Shown piece by piece: positions 36,658-43,915 of a stretch of 64,000 nt of DNA (within the stretch, counting starts at the first letter, position 1; every line of letters begins with the position of its first letter). The translations under genes were made by a program, and so were the position numbers. This DNA is from Actinoallomurus iriomotensis (GTDB lineage Bacteria; Actinomycetota; Actinomycetes; Streptosporangiales; Streptosporangiaceae), in the NCBI RefSeq assembly GCF_030269445.1, contig NZ_BSTJ01000005.1, positions 310,001 to 374,000 on the forward strand, given 5' to 3'. Below the pieces are notes generated by a model that worked only from the letters and a program-made list of their open reading frames with translations, was not told where the DNA came from and did no database searches.

Positions 36658-36697
36658 CAGCGACACGTATCACCGAGGCACGAATTTTCCCACTGAT
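36658..36697. repeat. Imperfect direct repeat, copy 1 (upstream of the recombinase)
   Basis: About 39 bases starting AGCGACACGTATC match a stretch at 37592-37630 at 30 of 39 positions in the same orientation. The conserved parts are CACGTATC, GGCACG, ATT and TCCC. Both copies are just upstream of minus-strand genes, so they could be a shared promoter type or attachment-like repeats bracketing the leucine-rich-repeat gene. Confidence 0.5.
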
Positions 36698-36742
36698 CAC
36701 ACCCCCGAGCCAGCGTGGCGGCGGTGAGTCGGGGGCCGCCGC

Positions 36743-37480
36743 TCAGCGCACCTCGACGTCGACGCCGCGCCGTTCGAGCACCTCGATGACACGTGCGTTG
36801 TCGAACCGGCGGAGGATCGGCGCCTCGCTTCCCGCGGTGTAGCACATACGCCGGCAGCGCAGCGTCCGCAGAGACGTCAGGCTCTCCAAGGGGGAGAGGT
36901 CCGCGTCGGGCTCGCCGTCAAGGCTGAGGTATTCGAGCGTCAGCCCGGCCAACGGCCGCAGGTCCCGCACGTTCTGGTACTCCAACTCGAGTTTCCGCAG
37001 CGAGCCAAGCCCGGAGAGCGGCCCGACATCGGTCACCGCTCCACCTCCGCGCAGGCTCAGCCGTCGCAGTGCGGCGCAGCCGGCCAGGGGAGTGAGGTCG
37101 CTCACCGCGCCGTCGCCGACGGACAGCGACTCCAGGTCCGGCAGGACCGTGTCGATCCCTTCCAGGGACTCGATGCGGAACTCGTCGGTCTCCCCATCCC
37201 AGAAGGTCCAGATGGCGTAGACGACCTCGTTTCCCCCCGCCTCCCAGACCAGCTCGCGCACCGACGCGCACTGCTCCGCGGTCACGGGGATGTCGAGCAA
37301 CGCGCCGGCGACCTCATCGCGGTACCTGTAGTCGCGGTCGTCGTCGTCTTCGTCACCGGCATGCGCACGGTTGAATTCGTCGATATCAAAGGGAGGCAGC
37401 ACCTTCGTCGCCATAAGCATGTCCAGCACCGCGAGCCGCAGATTCCGGTCCTCGAGAGCAGCAAGCGCATTCGCGATCAT
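36743..37480 (-). CDS. Leucine-rich-repeat protein
   Basis: A 245-residue protein: an acidic N-terminal domain (DDDDRDYRYRDEVAGALL, VWEAGGNEVVYAIWTFWDGE) and then LRR units of about 21-24 residues (LESLSVGDGAVSDLTPLAGC, LRRLSLRGG, GSLRKLELEY, LEYLSLDG, LRTLRC). No signal peptide or membrane helix is seen, so it is cytoplasmic and likely binds a protein partner. It lies alone between the recombinase and a gene-poor stretch and is flanked by the imperfect direct repeats, which suggests that it belongs to a small mobile or cassette-like segment. Confidence 0.8.
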   Translation of the reverse strand: MIANALAALEDRNLRLAVLDMLMATKVLPPFDIDEFNRAHAGDEDDDDRDYRYRDEVAGALLDIPVTAEQCASVRELVWEAGGNEVVYAIWTFWDGETDEFRIESLEGIDTVLPDLESLSVGDGAVSDLTPLAGCAALRRLSLRGGGAVTDVGPLSGLGSLRKLELEYQNVRDLRPLAGLTLEYLSLDGEPDADLSPLESLTSLRTLRCRRMCYTAGSEAPILRRFDNARVIEVLERRGVDVEVR

Positions 37481-37591
37481 GGGTGAGACCGTATGCCTCA
37501 GGACCTCCGTCGAAGGAACGGCGAAACAGCGCCCATGCGACGGCCGTCAACCACCGGGGGAGCCATGTCAGCGGCCCGCAGCTTCTACTGG

Positions 37592-37630
37592 TAGCGGCAC
37601 GTATCGTCAGGGCACGTATTCTCCCAGCGA
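37592..37630. repeat. Imperfect direct repeat, copy 2
   Basis: The partner of the repeat at 36658-36697, 30 of 39 positions identical, about 110 bases upstream of the start of the leucine-rich-repeat gene on the minus strand. Confidence 0.5.
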
Positions 37631-37896
37631 TTGCGATGGTCTGGCTGCAGGCCGGGGACGGGGTCGGTCTAGCAGGTCCGGGGCCGTGGTCGGCGTTCGT
37701 CAACCAGTACTCCACGAGGTTGGGCATCGAGGCCACGGGCAACGACTTCCTGCGGGGAGAGCTACCCGGGAGTCACGGTCGCCGACCTGTCCTGGAACTT
37801 CCCGACCGGGGGACGCGTAAGCGAAATGGCGCCCATCGTCGACGCCCGTTAACAGCCGGGAAGGGGGCGTGGACACCGCACAACCCGCGACCCTTC

Positions 37897-37926
37897 TTTC
37901 ATGCATAATATAAATTATGCATGAAA
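37897..37926. promoter_or_regulatory. 30-bp AT-rich palindrome (13-bp perfect arms)
   Basis: Arms TTTCATGCATAAT and ATTATGCATGAAA are exact complements around the 4-base spacer ATAA. In DNA of about 70 percent GC such an AT-rich perfect palindrome is very unlikely by chance. It resembles operators of MarR/TetR-type repressors; no intact regulator gene is adjacent. Confidence 0.65.
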
Positions 37927-38244
37927 CGTGGTGGTTTCCGAGGCCGCCGCGCTGATCACGGCCCGGATCGGGTCCAGGCCGCACGAGGCGCGTCCGGCGT
38001 ACGGGAACACCGTGCGTCGCGCCGGAGATGCGCGGCTCGCGGGCACCGACGTGGCCGGCGGGCTCGCCGGACATTCAGGGGTCGTCGCACACATGTTCCA
38101 TGGAACGCCGGTGGATACGGACGGCGCCTTCCGCCTTTGATTCCGCCAGACGTTCGGCCGCCACGCCAGGTACCCGCGCGCCAGAGGTATTCTGTCCCCG
38201 CGCCTGGCATTCCCCACCCGACCGGGCGCTCGCCGGCAGAGTCT

Positions 38245-38278
38245 TATACCGAACAGAAGATGGATTCTGTCCGGTATA
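38245..38278. promoter_or_regulatory. 34-bp inverted repeat overlapping the start of the HIT gene
   Basis: Arms of 14 bases (TATACCGAACAGAA and TTCTGTCCGGTATA, 13 of 14 paired) flank a 6-base loop GATGGA that contains the ATG at 38260. It may be an operator or an mRNA hairpin that hides this start, in which case translation would begin at the ATG at 38305. Confidence 0.55.
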
Positions 38279-38835
38279 GGAAGTTCGTACCGATTTGCAC
38301 TGACATGGACGAGTGGACGTCGAACGAGTACCCCCGGCTCGTTCTTGACACGGCTCAGTACGCTGCTCGCCTTCAAGCCGACAACAGCGCTGGACGTTGC
38401 TTCATCTGCGACCTCGTCGACGACGAGAACAGCGAGCCGGGCGCCCTGATCTATCAGGATGAGCTGTGCGTGGTCCTCTTCCCCAGCACGCCACGCCTGC
38501 TCGGCTACACCATGGTGGCCCCGCGTGAACATCACACCGGCGTCGTCGCGGACTTCACCGAGGATGACTACGTGGCCCTCCAACGCCGGATCCATCGCCT
38601 CGGCAGGGCCATCACCGCTCTGGTGCCGACGGAACGGCTCTACGTCTTCAGCTTCGGCAGCCACCAAGGGGTCGCCCACGTCCACTGGCACGTGGTCCCG
38701 CTGCCACCCGGGGTCCCTTTCGAAGAACAGCAGTTCAACGCCGTCAACCGGCCTGACTACCTGCAGATCCCCGCCAAGGAGCGGGCGGAGCTGGCCGCAC
38801 GGATCGCGGCGGCGATGGCCGGCCACGATCAGTGA
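38260..38835 (+). CDS. HIT-family protein
   Basis: A 191-residue protein (176 if the ATG at 38305 is used) with the histidine-triad fold: CFICDLVDDENSEPG, LIYQDELCVVLFPSTPRLLGYTMVAPREHHTG and the HxHxH active site in GVAHVHWHVVPLPPGVPFEEQ. HIT enzymes are nucleotide hydrolases or transferases acting on AMP derivatives or dinucleoside polyphosphates. No good Shine-Dalgarno is visible for either start and the first ATG lies in the loop of a long inverted repeat. It is convergent with the broken MFS gene, with 39 bases between the stops. Confidence 0.88.
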   Translation: MDSVRYRKFVPICTDMDEWTSNEYPRLVLDTAQYAARLQADNSAGRCFICDLVDDENSEPGALIYQDELCVVLFPSTPRLLGYTMVAPREHHTGVVADFTEDDYVALQRRIHRLGRAITALVPTERLYVFSFGSHQGVAHVHWHVVPLPPGVPFEEQQFNAVNRPDYLQIPAKERAELAARIAAAMAGHDQ

Positions 38836-38874
38836 CGCCGGCACCCCTTCCGCTCCCCCGCGCCCGTCGAGCGA

Positions 38875-40139
38875 TCACCTGATGTCGGCGTGGGCGATCG
38901 GAGCCGGCGCGGGACTGGGGACGCTGAGCCTGCTGAGCCCGAACAGGCAGGTGGCCAGGGCCGCGACGGCGCAGGCGGCAGCGCAGGCGTATCCCCCGCG
39001 GGCGCCGGCGGTGTCGATGACCTGGCCGACGGCGGCCGAGCCGACGGCAGTGCCGACCGAGATCGCCGAGGTGAGCCAGGACATGGCCTCGGTTCGCCGA
39101 TTCGGCGGCGCCTGTCGCGCGATGAGGCTGAACCCGCTGATCAGCATCGGTGACACGGCCAGCCCGGAGCAGAGCATCACCACGGCGAGCACGGTCAGTC
39201 CGGGCATCGCCCAGAACGTGGCCGTTCCCGCCGCGGCCGCGCCCAGGGTCAGCGTGAAACGGCGACGCAGCGAGGCGCGCCAGGTCCGCGATCCATACCA
39301 CAGCCCGCTGGCCGCACTGCCCAGGGCGTAGCCGCCGAGGAGGAAACCGGCCAGCGGTTCGTGCCCGTGCTCTTGGGCGAAGGCGACGGTGGCCAGGTCG
39401 ATCGCGGCGAGCATCGCGCCGAAGAACAAGCCCACCGGCGCCAGCGTGACCAGGCCCCGCGCGGGCAGCAACTGCCTGCGGACACCGCGCCCCGCCCCCG
39501 CTGGGATCACGGGCGGCTCGGTGGCACGCTGCGCGGCCAGCAGCAGCGAACCGGCCACGCACGTGGCCGCCGCCAGCTCCAGCCCCGACGCCGGATGGAC
39601 CTCGGTGGCCAGCACGGTGACCAGCACCGGTCCGGTCACGAAGATCACCTCGTCGGCCACCGACTCCAGCGAGAACGCGGCCTGCAGCAGCGGCGAGCCG
39701 CCCAGGAGCGCGCTCCACCGGGCCCGTACCATCGAGCCGAGCTGCGGCGTGGCGGCGCCGGCCAGTCCGCTGCAGCCCATCAGCGCCCAGCCCGGTGCGT
39801 GGAGTCGCACACAGGCGATGAGACCGGCCGTTGACGCCGCGTAGAAGAGTGTCAGCGGCGGGAGCACCCGGCCCTGGCCGAACCGGTCGGCGAGCCGGGC
39901 GGTCAGGGGTGACACCAGCGCATATCCGGCCGACCCGGCCGCGGCCACCTCCCCCGCCAGCCGTACCGGCCCGTGATCGAGGCGACCAGCAGCACGGTGC
40001 CGAGGCCGACCATGCCGATCTGCATCCGCCCGGCCAGCCCCGCGGCGCAGAACCGCAGCGCGCCCGGGCTGGCCAGCGCCCTCCGATACGAGCCACCGCC
40101 ACCTATGATCTCTGCCCCCACTCCCCGGAACGTGCGCAT
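38875..40139 (-). pseudogene. MFS transporter with one-base frameshift
   Basis: An MFS protein of about 420 residues split into two frames. The N-terminal part (MRTFRGVGAEIIGGGGSY ... LCAAGLAGRMQIGM-like helix, LLVASITGRYG) ends at about 39962; the rest (AGEVAAAGSAGYALVSPL, TARLADRFGQGRVLPPLTLF ... LFGLSRLSVPSPAP) continues one base out of register. Restoring one C in the GGC-CTG junction gives the expected RYGLAGEV. All later helices are intact, so the lesion is recent or a sequence error. The stop is 39 bases from the HIT gene stop. Confidence 0.75.
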
Positions 40140-40246
40140 CACGATGGCGTGAGCGGTCAACCCGTCTCAACTCATTTGGCGCGTCGCCCGCACCTGGCGA
40201 GGTGGATGGTGTGCGGACCTGAGCGATCTCAGGGAGGCTGTGGCCC

Positions 40247-41011
40247 ATGATGTTCAAGGGTCTGCGGAAATGGACCGGCGGCGAGGCGGTCGAGGTCGAC
40301 ACGCAGGTGCTCACCGGGGTCGTCCGGCCTGGTGACACCTTCACGGGGCAGGTGGTTCTCCGGGCCGTCGGGAAGGACGTCCAGGTGGAGACCGTCGTCC
40401 TGCGGGCCGTCGCCGAGTACGCGCATCTGGACACCGGTGAGGCCGAGACCGACGAGATCGGCTGTGAGTACCTCGACGGGCCGTTCGTCGTGCCAGAGGG
40501 ATGCGAGCATCGGGTCCGCTTCTCGATGCGGCTGCCCTGGGAGACCCCGATCACCGAGCTGGCCGGGCAGGCGCTGGGACCGCTGGTGAGGCTACGGACC
40601 CTGCTCGAAGACGAGGACGCGCAGGACGACGCGGACCATGACCTCATCCACGTCGCCGCACTCCCCCTCCACGAGACGATCATGGACGCCTTCGCGGCGG
40701 CGGGCTGGACCTTCCCGTCCAGCCGGCTCGTAGGCGAACGCGTGCCCGCGGCGGACCAGATCTTCGACTTCCACCAGTCGTTCACGCTCGCCGAGCGCGG
40801 TCCCACCGGCGGCGGACCAGGCGATCTGGAGGTCGTCTTCCTCACCAACGCGGTCGGCTGCGAGGTGTTCGTCCGGTCTGCCGCGCCGGAGGGGCGGTAC
40901 TGGAACGACAAACCTCCCGCCCGCCGCTTCGTCGCGGCACACCACGACCTCGACCGGGTCGACCGGTCCGCGGAGATCCAGCGCTGGATCCGCGAGATCG
41001 TGCATCGCTGA
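40247..41011 (+). CDS. Spo0M-like sporulation protein (intact copy)
   Basis: A 254-residue protein of the Spo0M/arrestin-like family: two beta-sandwich halves (VDTQVLTGVVRPGDTFTG, VQVETVVLRAVAEY; then FDFHQSFTLAERG-type region) and an acidic middle. Spo0M proteins affect sporulation control in Bacillus and are widespread in actinomycetes. The ATG at 40247 has AGGGAGG 10 bases upstream. The last 134 bases before the stop region are duplicated at 42946-43079 with one mismatch. The remnant of an MFS gene begins 70 bases downstream, matching the 5' part of the intact MFS gene at 43.9 kb. Confidence 0.9.
   Translation: MMFKGLRKWTGGEAVEVDTQVLTGVVRPGDTFTGQVVLRAVGKDVQVETVVLRAVAEYAHLDTGEAETDEIGCEYLDGPFVVPEGCEHRVRFSMRLPWETPITELAGQALGPLVRLRTLLEDEDAQDDADHDLIHVAALPLHETIMDAFAAAGWTFPSSRLVGERVPAADQIFDFHQSFTLAERGPTGGGPGDLEVVFLTNAVGCEVFVRSAAPEGRYWNDKPPARRFVAAHHDLDRVDRSAEIQRWIREIVHR
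40862..40995. repeat. 134-bp duplicated segment, copy 1 (in spo0M)
   Basis: Identical to 42946-43079 except for one T-to-C change. It covers the C-terminal codons of the Spo0M-like gene (GRYWNDKPPARRFVAAHHDL). Confidence 0.9.
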
Positions 41012-41081
41012 CCGTTCGGCGGACGGGCCGCTCCCCCGGGCCCGTCTCGGCTGTCCGTCCCTCCCCCTACGGTGTCCGATC

Positions 41082-41212
41082 ATGACGCCTGTTGAGGCAT
41101 CGCCGTCCGGCCGGGGACGGCTCCCCCGCTTTACCTCGCCTGGCTCGCCGGAGTGCTCGCCTCCACGCTGCGCTGTTCTTGCTGTTCGGCGGTGCCGTCG
41201 GGGACCGGTTCG
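41082..41212 (+). pseudogene. Truncated MFS gene remnant (copy of the gene at 43916)
   Basis: From about 41030 the upstream region and first 80 bases (MTPVEASPSGRGRLP) match the intact MFS gene at 43916 closely. At about 41166 the sequence jumps over some 105 bases to the segment encoding ALFLLFGGAVGDRF and then diverges after GGACCGGTTC. Only a 5' fragment with an internal deletion remains. Confidence 0.8.
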
Positions 41213-41245
41213 AGATCGGTCAAGGGCGGGAGCGTCAGGCCCGCC

Positions 41246-41989
41246 TCACCGTCTGTCGTTCCTGTCGCGCAGCCAGCGCTCGAATTCGGCGGCGACGATG
41301 CGCTCGTCATGCACGTCGGCTGCGTCGTCGGAGGCCAGCCAGACGATGGGCGGGCCCATCACCGCGGGCTCCAGGAGCTCCCGACCCTCGGGCACGGCGT
41401 CGCGTGGAAGCATCCCGGTGACGGTCGGACCCCCGGGCAGCAGCAGGTTGACGGTGACGTCTGTGTACCGCAGGTCGGCGGCCATGATCCGCGACAGCGC
41501 CTCGCTGCCGGCACGCGAGGGCCCGTAGGGGACGAACCCGGCTCGGTGCATGGTCGACTCGTTGATCGAGATGTTGACGATGCGGCCGCCGCCGGCGGCC
41601 AGCATCCGCGGCGTGACTTCGCGCGCCACCAGGAAGTAGCCGGTCAGATTGGTCTCGATCACCGCACGGAAGCTGCTGGCCGGCACCTCCCAGAACCCCT
41701 GTGGGTGCGTCATGAAGCGCGGGTTGACCGTGCGCATGCCGATCCCGGCGTTGTTCACCAGCATGTCGATGGCGCCGAGCCGTGACCACGCCTGGTCGAC
41801 CGCCTTGGCCACCGACGACTCGTCGCGCACGTCCAGCTCGATGCCGACCGCACCCGGCAGCTTCGCGGCGACTGAGCTCGCATGCCGGCCGGATCGGCCG
41901 GTCAGCGCGACCGTCGCTCCCGCCGTTGCCAGGGCGGAGGCCATGGCGAGTCCCAGTCCGCTCGTCCCGCCGGTCACCAGCACCTTCAT
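41246..41989 (-). CDS. Short-chain dehydrogenase/reductase with Lys-to-Arg change
   Basis: A 247-residue SDR. The cofactor motif is TGGTSGLG near residue 7, NNAG at 79-82, Asn114, Ser141 in NISINES and Tyr155 in YGPSRAG; the catalytic position four after Tyr is Arg159 rather than Lys. RDxxS after strand 3 and TGRSG after strand 2 suggest NADP use. The ATG at 41989 has AGGAGGGAGG upstream and overlaps the stop of a 25-codon upstream frame as ATGA. It is divergent from a frameshifted MerR regulator and served by a MerR-type promoter. Such SDR-MerR pairs are common in actinomycetes. Confidence 0.88.
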   Translation of the reverse strand: MKVLVTGGTSGLGLAMASALATAGATVALTGRSGRHASSVAAKLPGAVGIELDVRDESSVAKAVDQAWSRLGAIDMLVNNAGIGMRTVNPRFMTHPQGFWEVPASSFRAVIETNLTGYFLVAREVTPRMLAAGGGRIVNISINESTMHRAGFVPYGPSRAGSEALSRIMAADLRYTDVTVNLLLPGGPTVTGMLPRDAVPEGRELLEPAVMGPPIVWLASDDAADVHDERIVAAEFERWLRDRNDRR

Positions 41990-42063
41990 CGGGATACCTC
42001 CCTCCTAGGAACGGCCCGCCCTCGCTCGCCGGCGGTGGTCTTTGGCAATGTCGAAGCACTCAT
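41986..42063 (-). CDS. 25-codon leader reading frame coupled to the SDR gene
   Basis: An ATG at 42063, only 7 bases after the -10 of the MerR-type promoter, opens MSASTLPKTTAGERGRAV and ends at a TGA that overlaps the SDR ATG. The Shine-Dalgarno sequence of the SDR lies inside it. It would be translated from a leaderless transcript and may couple SDR translation. Whether the peptide itself has a role is unknown. Confidence 0.4.
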   Translation of the reverse strand: MSASTLPKTTAGERGRAVPRREVSR

Positions 42064-42070
42064 GACCACG

Positions 42071-42101
42071 ACGCTAGGACTTCGAGCGTGCTCGAAGTCA
42101 A
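42071..42101 (-). promoter_or_regulatory. MerR-type promoter/operator with perfect dyad
   Basis: On the minus strand TTGACT (42096-42101), a 19-base spacer and TAGCGT (42071-42076), with a perfect 9-bp dyad ACTTCGAGC/GCTCGAAGT in the spacer. The first codons of the MerR gene overlap it on the other strand, so the regulator probably controls both directions. It matches the element at 26871-26901, including flanking CGTCGTGG. Confidence 0.75.
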
Positions 42102-42551
42102 GCCGCAGCCGGAATCCGGGCCCGCTCGCTCCGACCCCCGTACGGACCTGAGCGTCGCCGAGGCCGCTCGCCGTACCGGGGTCAGCGTGCACACTCTGCG
42201 CTATTGCGAACGCGTCGGCCTGGTCGTAACTCCCATCGGCCGCACCGCCGGCGGCCGGCGGCGCTACCACCAGCTCGACCTCGACTGGATCGTCGTCTGC
42301 ACCAAGCTGCGGGCCACCGGCATGCCCATCAAGACCATCCGCCGCTACGCCCAGCTCGTGTCCGGCGGGTACGGCAACGAGCAGGAACGGCTCGCCCTCC
42401 TGGAGGCCCACCGCGCCGACGTGACCGCCAAGCTCACCGAGAGACAGGAGAACCTCAGGGTCATCGACCACAGATCGACGTCTACCGAGGCCGCCTCGCC
42501 GTGGGTGGGCCCTGCCCAGCGGGTGCCGGCGCTGAGCAATCCCCAAGGTAG
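42088..42551 (+). pseudogene. MerR-family regulator with C-terminal frameshift
   Basis: The DNA-binding half is intact: DLSVAEAARRTGVSVHTLRY, CERVGLVVTPIGRTAGGRRR and the coiled-coil helices that follow (MPIKTIRRYAQLVSGGYGNE, ERQENLRVIDH). After His the expected KIDVYRGRLA continues in the next frame; one A missing in CACA-GATC at about 42472 explains it. Read with the correction the protein is about 155 residues and ends at TAG 42551. Uncorrected, the frame runs on into unrelated sequence. The GTG at 42088 lies inside the operator. The dimerisation helix is mostly preserved, so activity cannot be excluded. Confidence 0.7.
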
Positions 42552-42640
42552 GGACGTGCCCCGGTCGTGGCGGTTTTTCGGGGAGGCGATGGGCGCGACC
42601 GGTCAGGCGGTCGGCGAGTGGGTGCGCCCCATCAGCGATG

Positions 42641-42945
42641 GGCCGCTGGGACGCCGCCGCGACGGCGACGTGGAACCGGCACCTGTCCGCTCTGACGTCC
42701 TTCATGACCTGGGCGCAACGGCAGGAACTGCTGGCGACCAACCCGGCCCGGCGCCTGGAGCGGCGCAAGCCCGTCCGCCGCGGTGACCGGTCCATCGGCC
42801 GCGCCCGCCTGCAGGCTCTGTTCCGCGACGACCGCAACGCGCTGCGCGAACGGGTGCTTGTGGCAGATGCTGTACGAGACCGTCACCCGAGCGGACGAGG
42901 TCCTCTCCCTCAACACCGAGGACCTCGACACCGAGTTCCGCCGCG
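42641..42945 (+). pseudogene. Tyrosine-recombinase remnant
   Basis: The core-binding domain of an integrase (WNRHLSALTSFMTWAQRQEL, ATNPARRLERRKPVRRGD, RLQALFRDDRNALRERVL) continues one frame over as WQMLYETVTRADEVLSLN and stops abruptly after TEDLDTEFRR, where the duplicated spo0M segment begins. An extra T at about 42858 causes the shift. The catalytic His/Arg/Tyr part is missing. It has no obvious start and is probably a fragment left by an insertion or deletion event. Confidence 0.75.
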
Positions 42946-43079
42946 GAGGTGTTCGTCCGGCCTGCCGCGCCGGAGGGGCGGTACTGGAACGACAAACCTC
43001 CCGCCCGCCGCTTCGTCGCGGCACACCACGACCTCGACCGGGTCGACCGGTCCGCGGAGATCCAGCGCTGGATCCGCGA
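42946..43079. repeat. 134-bp duplicated segment, copy 2 (spo0M fragment)
   Basis: Matches 40862-40995 with one mismatch. Fused at its left end to the integrase remnant; at its right end the reading frame continues as LDGRAGVGSARAGQ to a stop, unlike the intact gene, so it may derive from a paralogue or from a recombined end. Confidence 0.9.
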
Positions 43080-43118
43080 ACTCGACGGACGTGCGGGCGT
43101 CGGCTCAGCTCGAGCCGG

Positions 43119-43758
43119 TCAGTAGAAGGCGATCCCGATGCCCGCGCCGTCAACCCAGTCCCGTCTTTGAACGACCAGCACGCGACGGTCGGGCACCCGG
43201 CATCGTCCAGGACGTCGAGGTCGAACAGGAACGCTTGGTAGTCGTTCTGGCCGGCCTGCGCGATGAACCGTTCGGGGCCGAGGACGATCTCCGGGTACGA
43301 GTCGTGGCCCGGGTCGGCGAGCCGTTCGACCGCGATCGGGTTCACCGCTGGGGCCCGGGTCGTCGCGGTCGCGCGGCCAGGCGCGGTAGGCCAGAACCGC
43401 CCGGCCGTCTGGATCGGTCAGCAGGGCCAGTGTGCGGTCCCGGATGGTGGCGGTGAGGTTCGGCGCATGGTCGGCGACCGGAGCCCAGACCCGGTCCGGT
43501 GCGGCCGACCATCCGGCGTCAGGCTCGATGCCCCCCACGGGTCGGCGGCGAACGGCCGGTCGCCGACGCCGTCGCGGAAGAACAGACCGCAGACGGTGTA
43601 CGCGACGCGGTTCACATATCGGATGACCTCCTGGATCGCCAGCACGCGGGAATCGCGGTGAGGCCGAGCCCGCGGAGATTCACCGATGTCTGGGCACTCC
43701 GTACGGCATCGGCGACGCGCGCCGCGGCCTGTTCCTGCGCCACCGCGTCGATGGTCAT
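43119..43758 (-). pseudogene. Multiply frameshifted gene of unknown family
   Basis: On the minus strand, from ATG 43758, protein-like pieces follow one another in different frames: MTIDAVAQEQAAARVADAV and VNLRGLGLTAIP, then VLAIQEVIRYVNRVAYTV and GLFFRDGVGDRPFAADPW, then AGWSAAPDRVWAPVADHAP and LALLTDPDGRAVLAYRAWP, then NPIAVERLADPGHDSYPEIV and DYQAFLFDLDVLDDAG. Three to four indels separate them. Together they would make a cytoplasmic protein of about 200 residues; the pattern faintly recalls SMI1/KNR4-type immunity proteins, but I do not recognise it securely. Confidence 0.6.
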
Positions 43759-43915
43759 GGTGGCCTCCGCGTGTTCGATGTCCGGGGTCGAGCGCGCGCG
43801 ATTACCGCCGATGCGACGTGCCGGCGAGCAGGGGCGCCGGATCTGTCGCGCTGCGGCGACACCTCTCCCCCGGGCCCGTCTCGGCTGTCGGTCCCTCCCC
43901 CTACGGTGTCGGGCC

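Larger units (their letters stand above)
37481..38259. other. Gene-poor stretch with one possible gene remnant
   Basis: About 780 bases without an intact recognisable gene. A plus-strand remnant at about 37640-37852 reads VWLQAGDGVGLAGPGPW, then AFVNQYSTRLGIEATGNDF and, after a one-base shift near 37770, VTVADLSWNFPTGGRVSEM and a TAA stop; its composition is protein-like but the family is not recognised. The rest holds the 30-bp AT-rich palindrome at 37897 and short Arg-rich frames, including a GTG-started 70-codon frame at 37928 that could be a small gene. Confidence 0.4.

Noticed and set aside
37928-38140. GTG-started 70-codon frame after the AT-rich palindrome as a firm gene
   Set aside because: Composition is only moderately protein-like and no family is recognised; kept as a remark in the gap entry.
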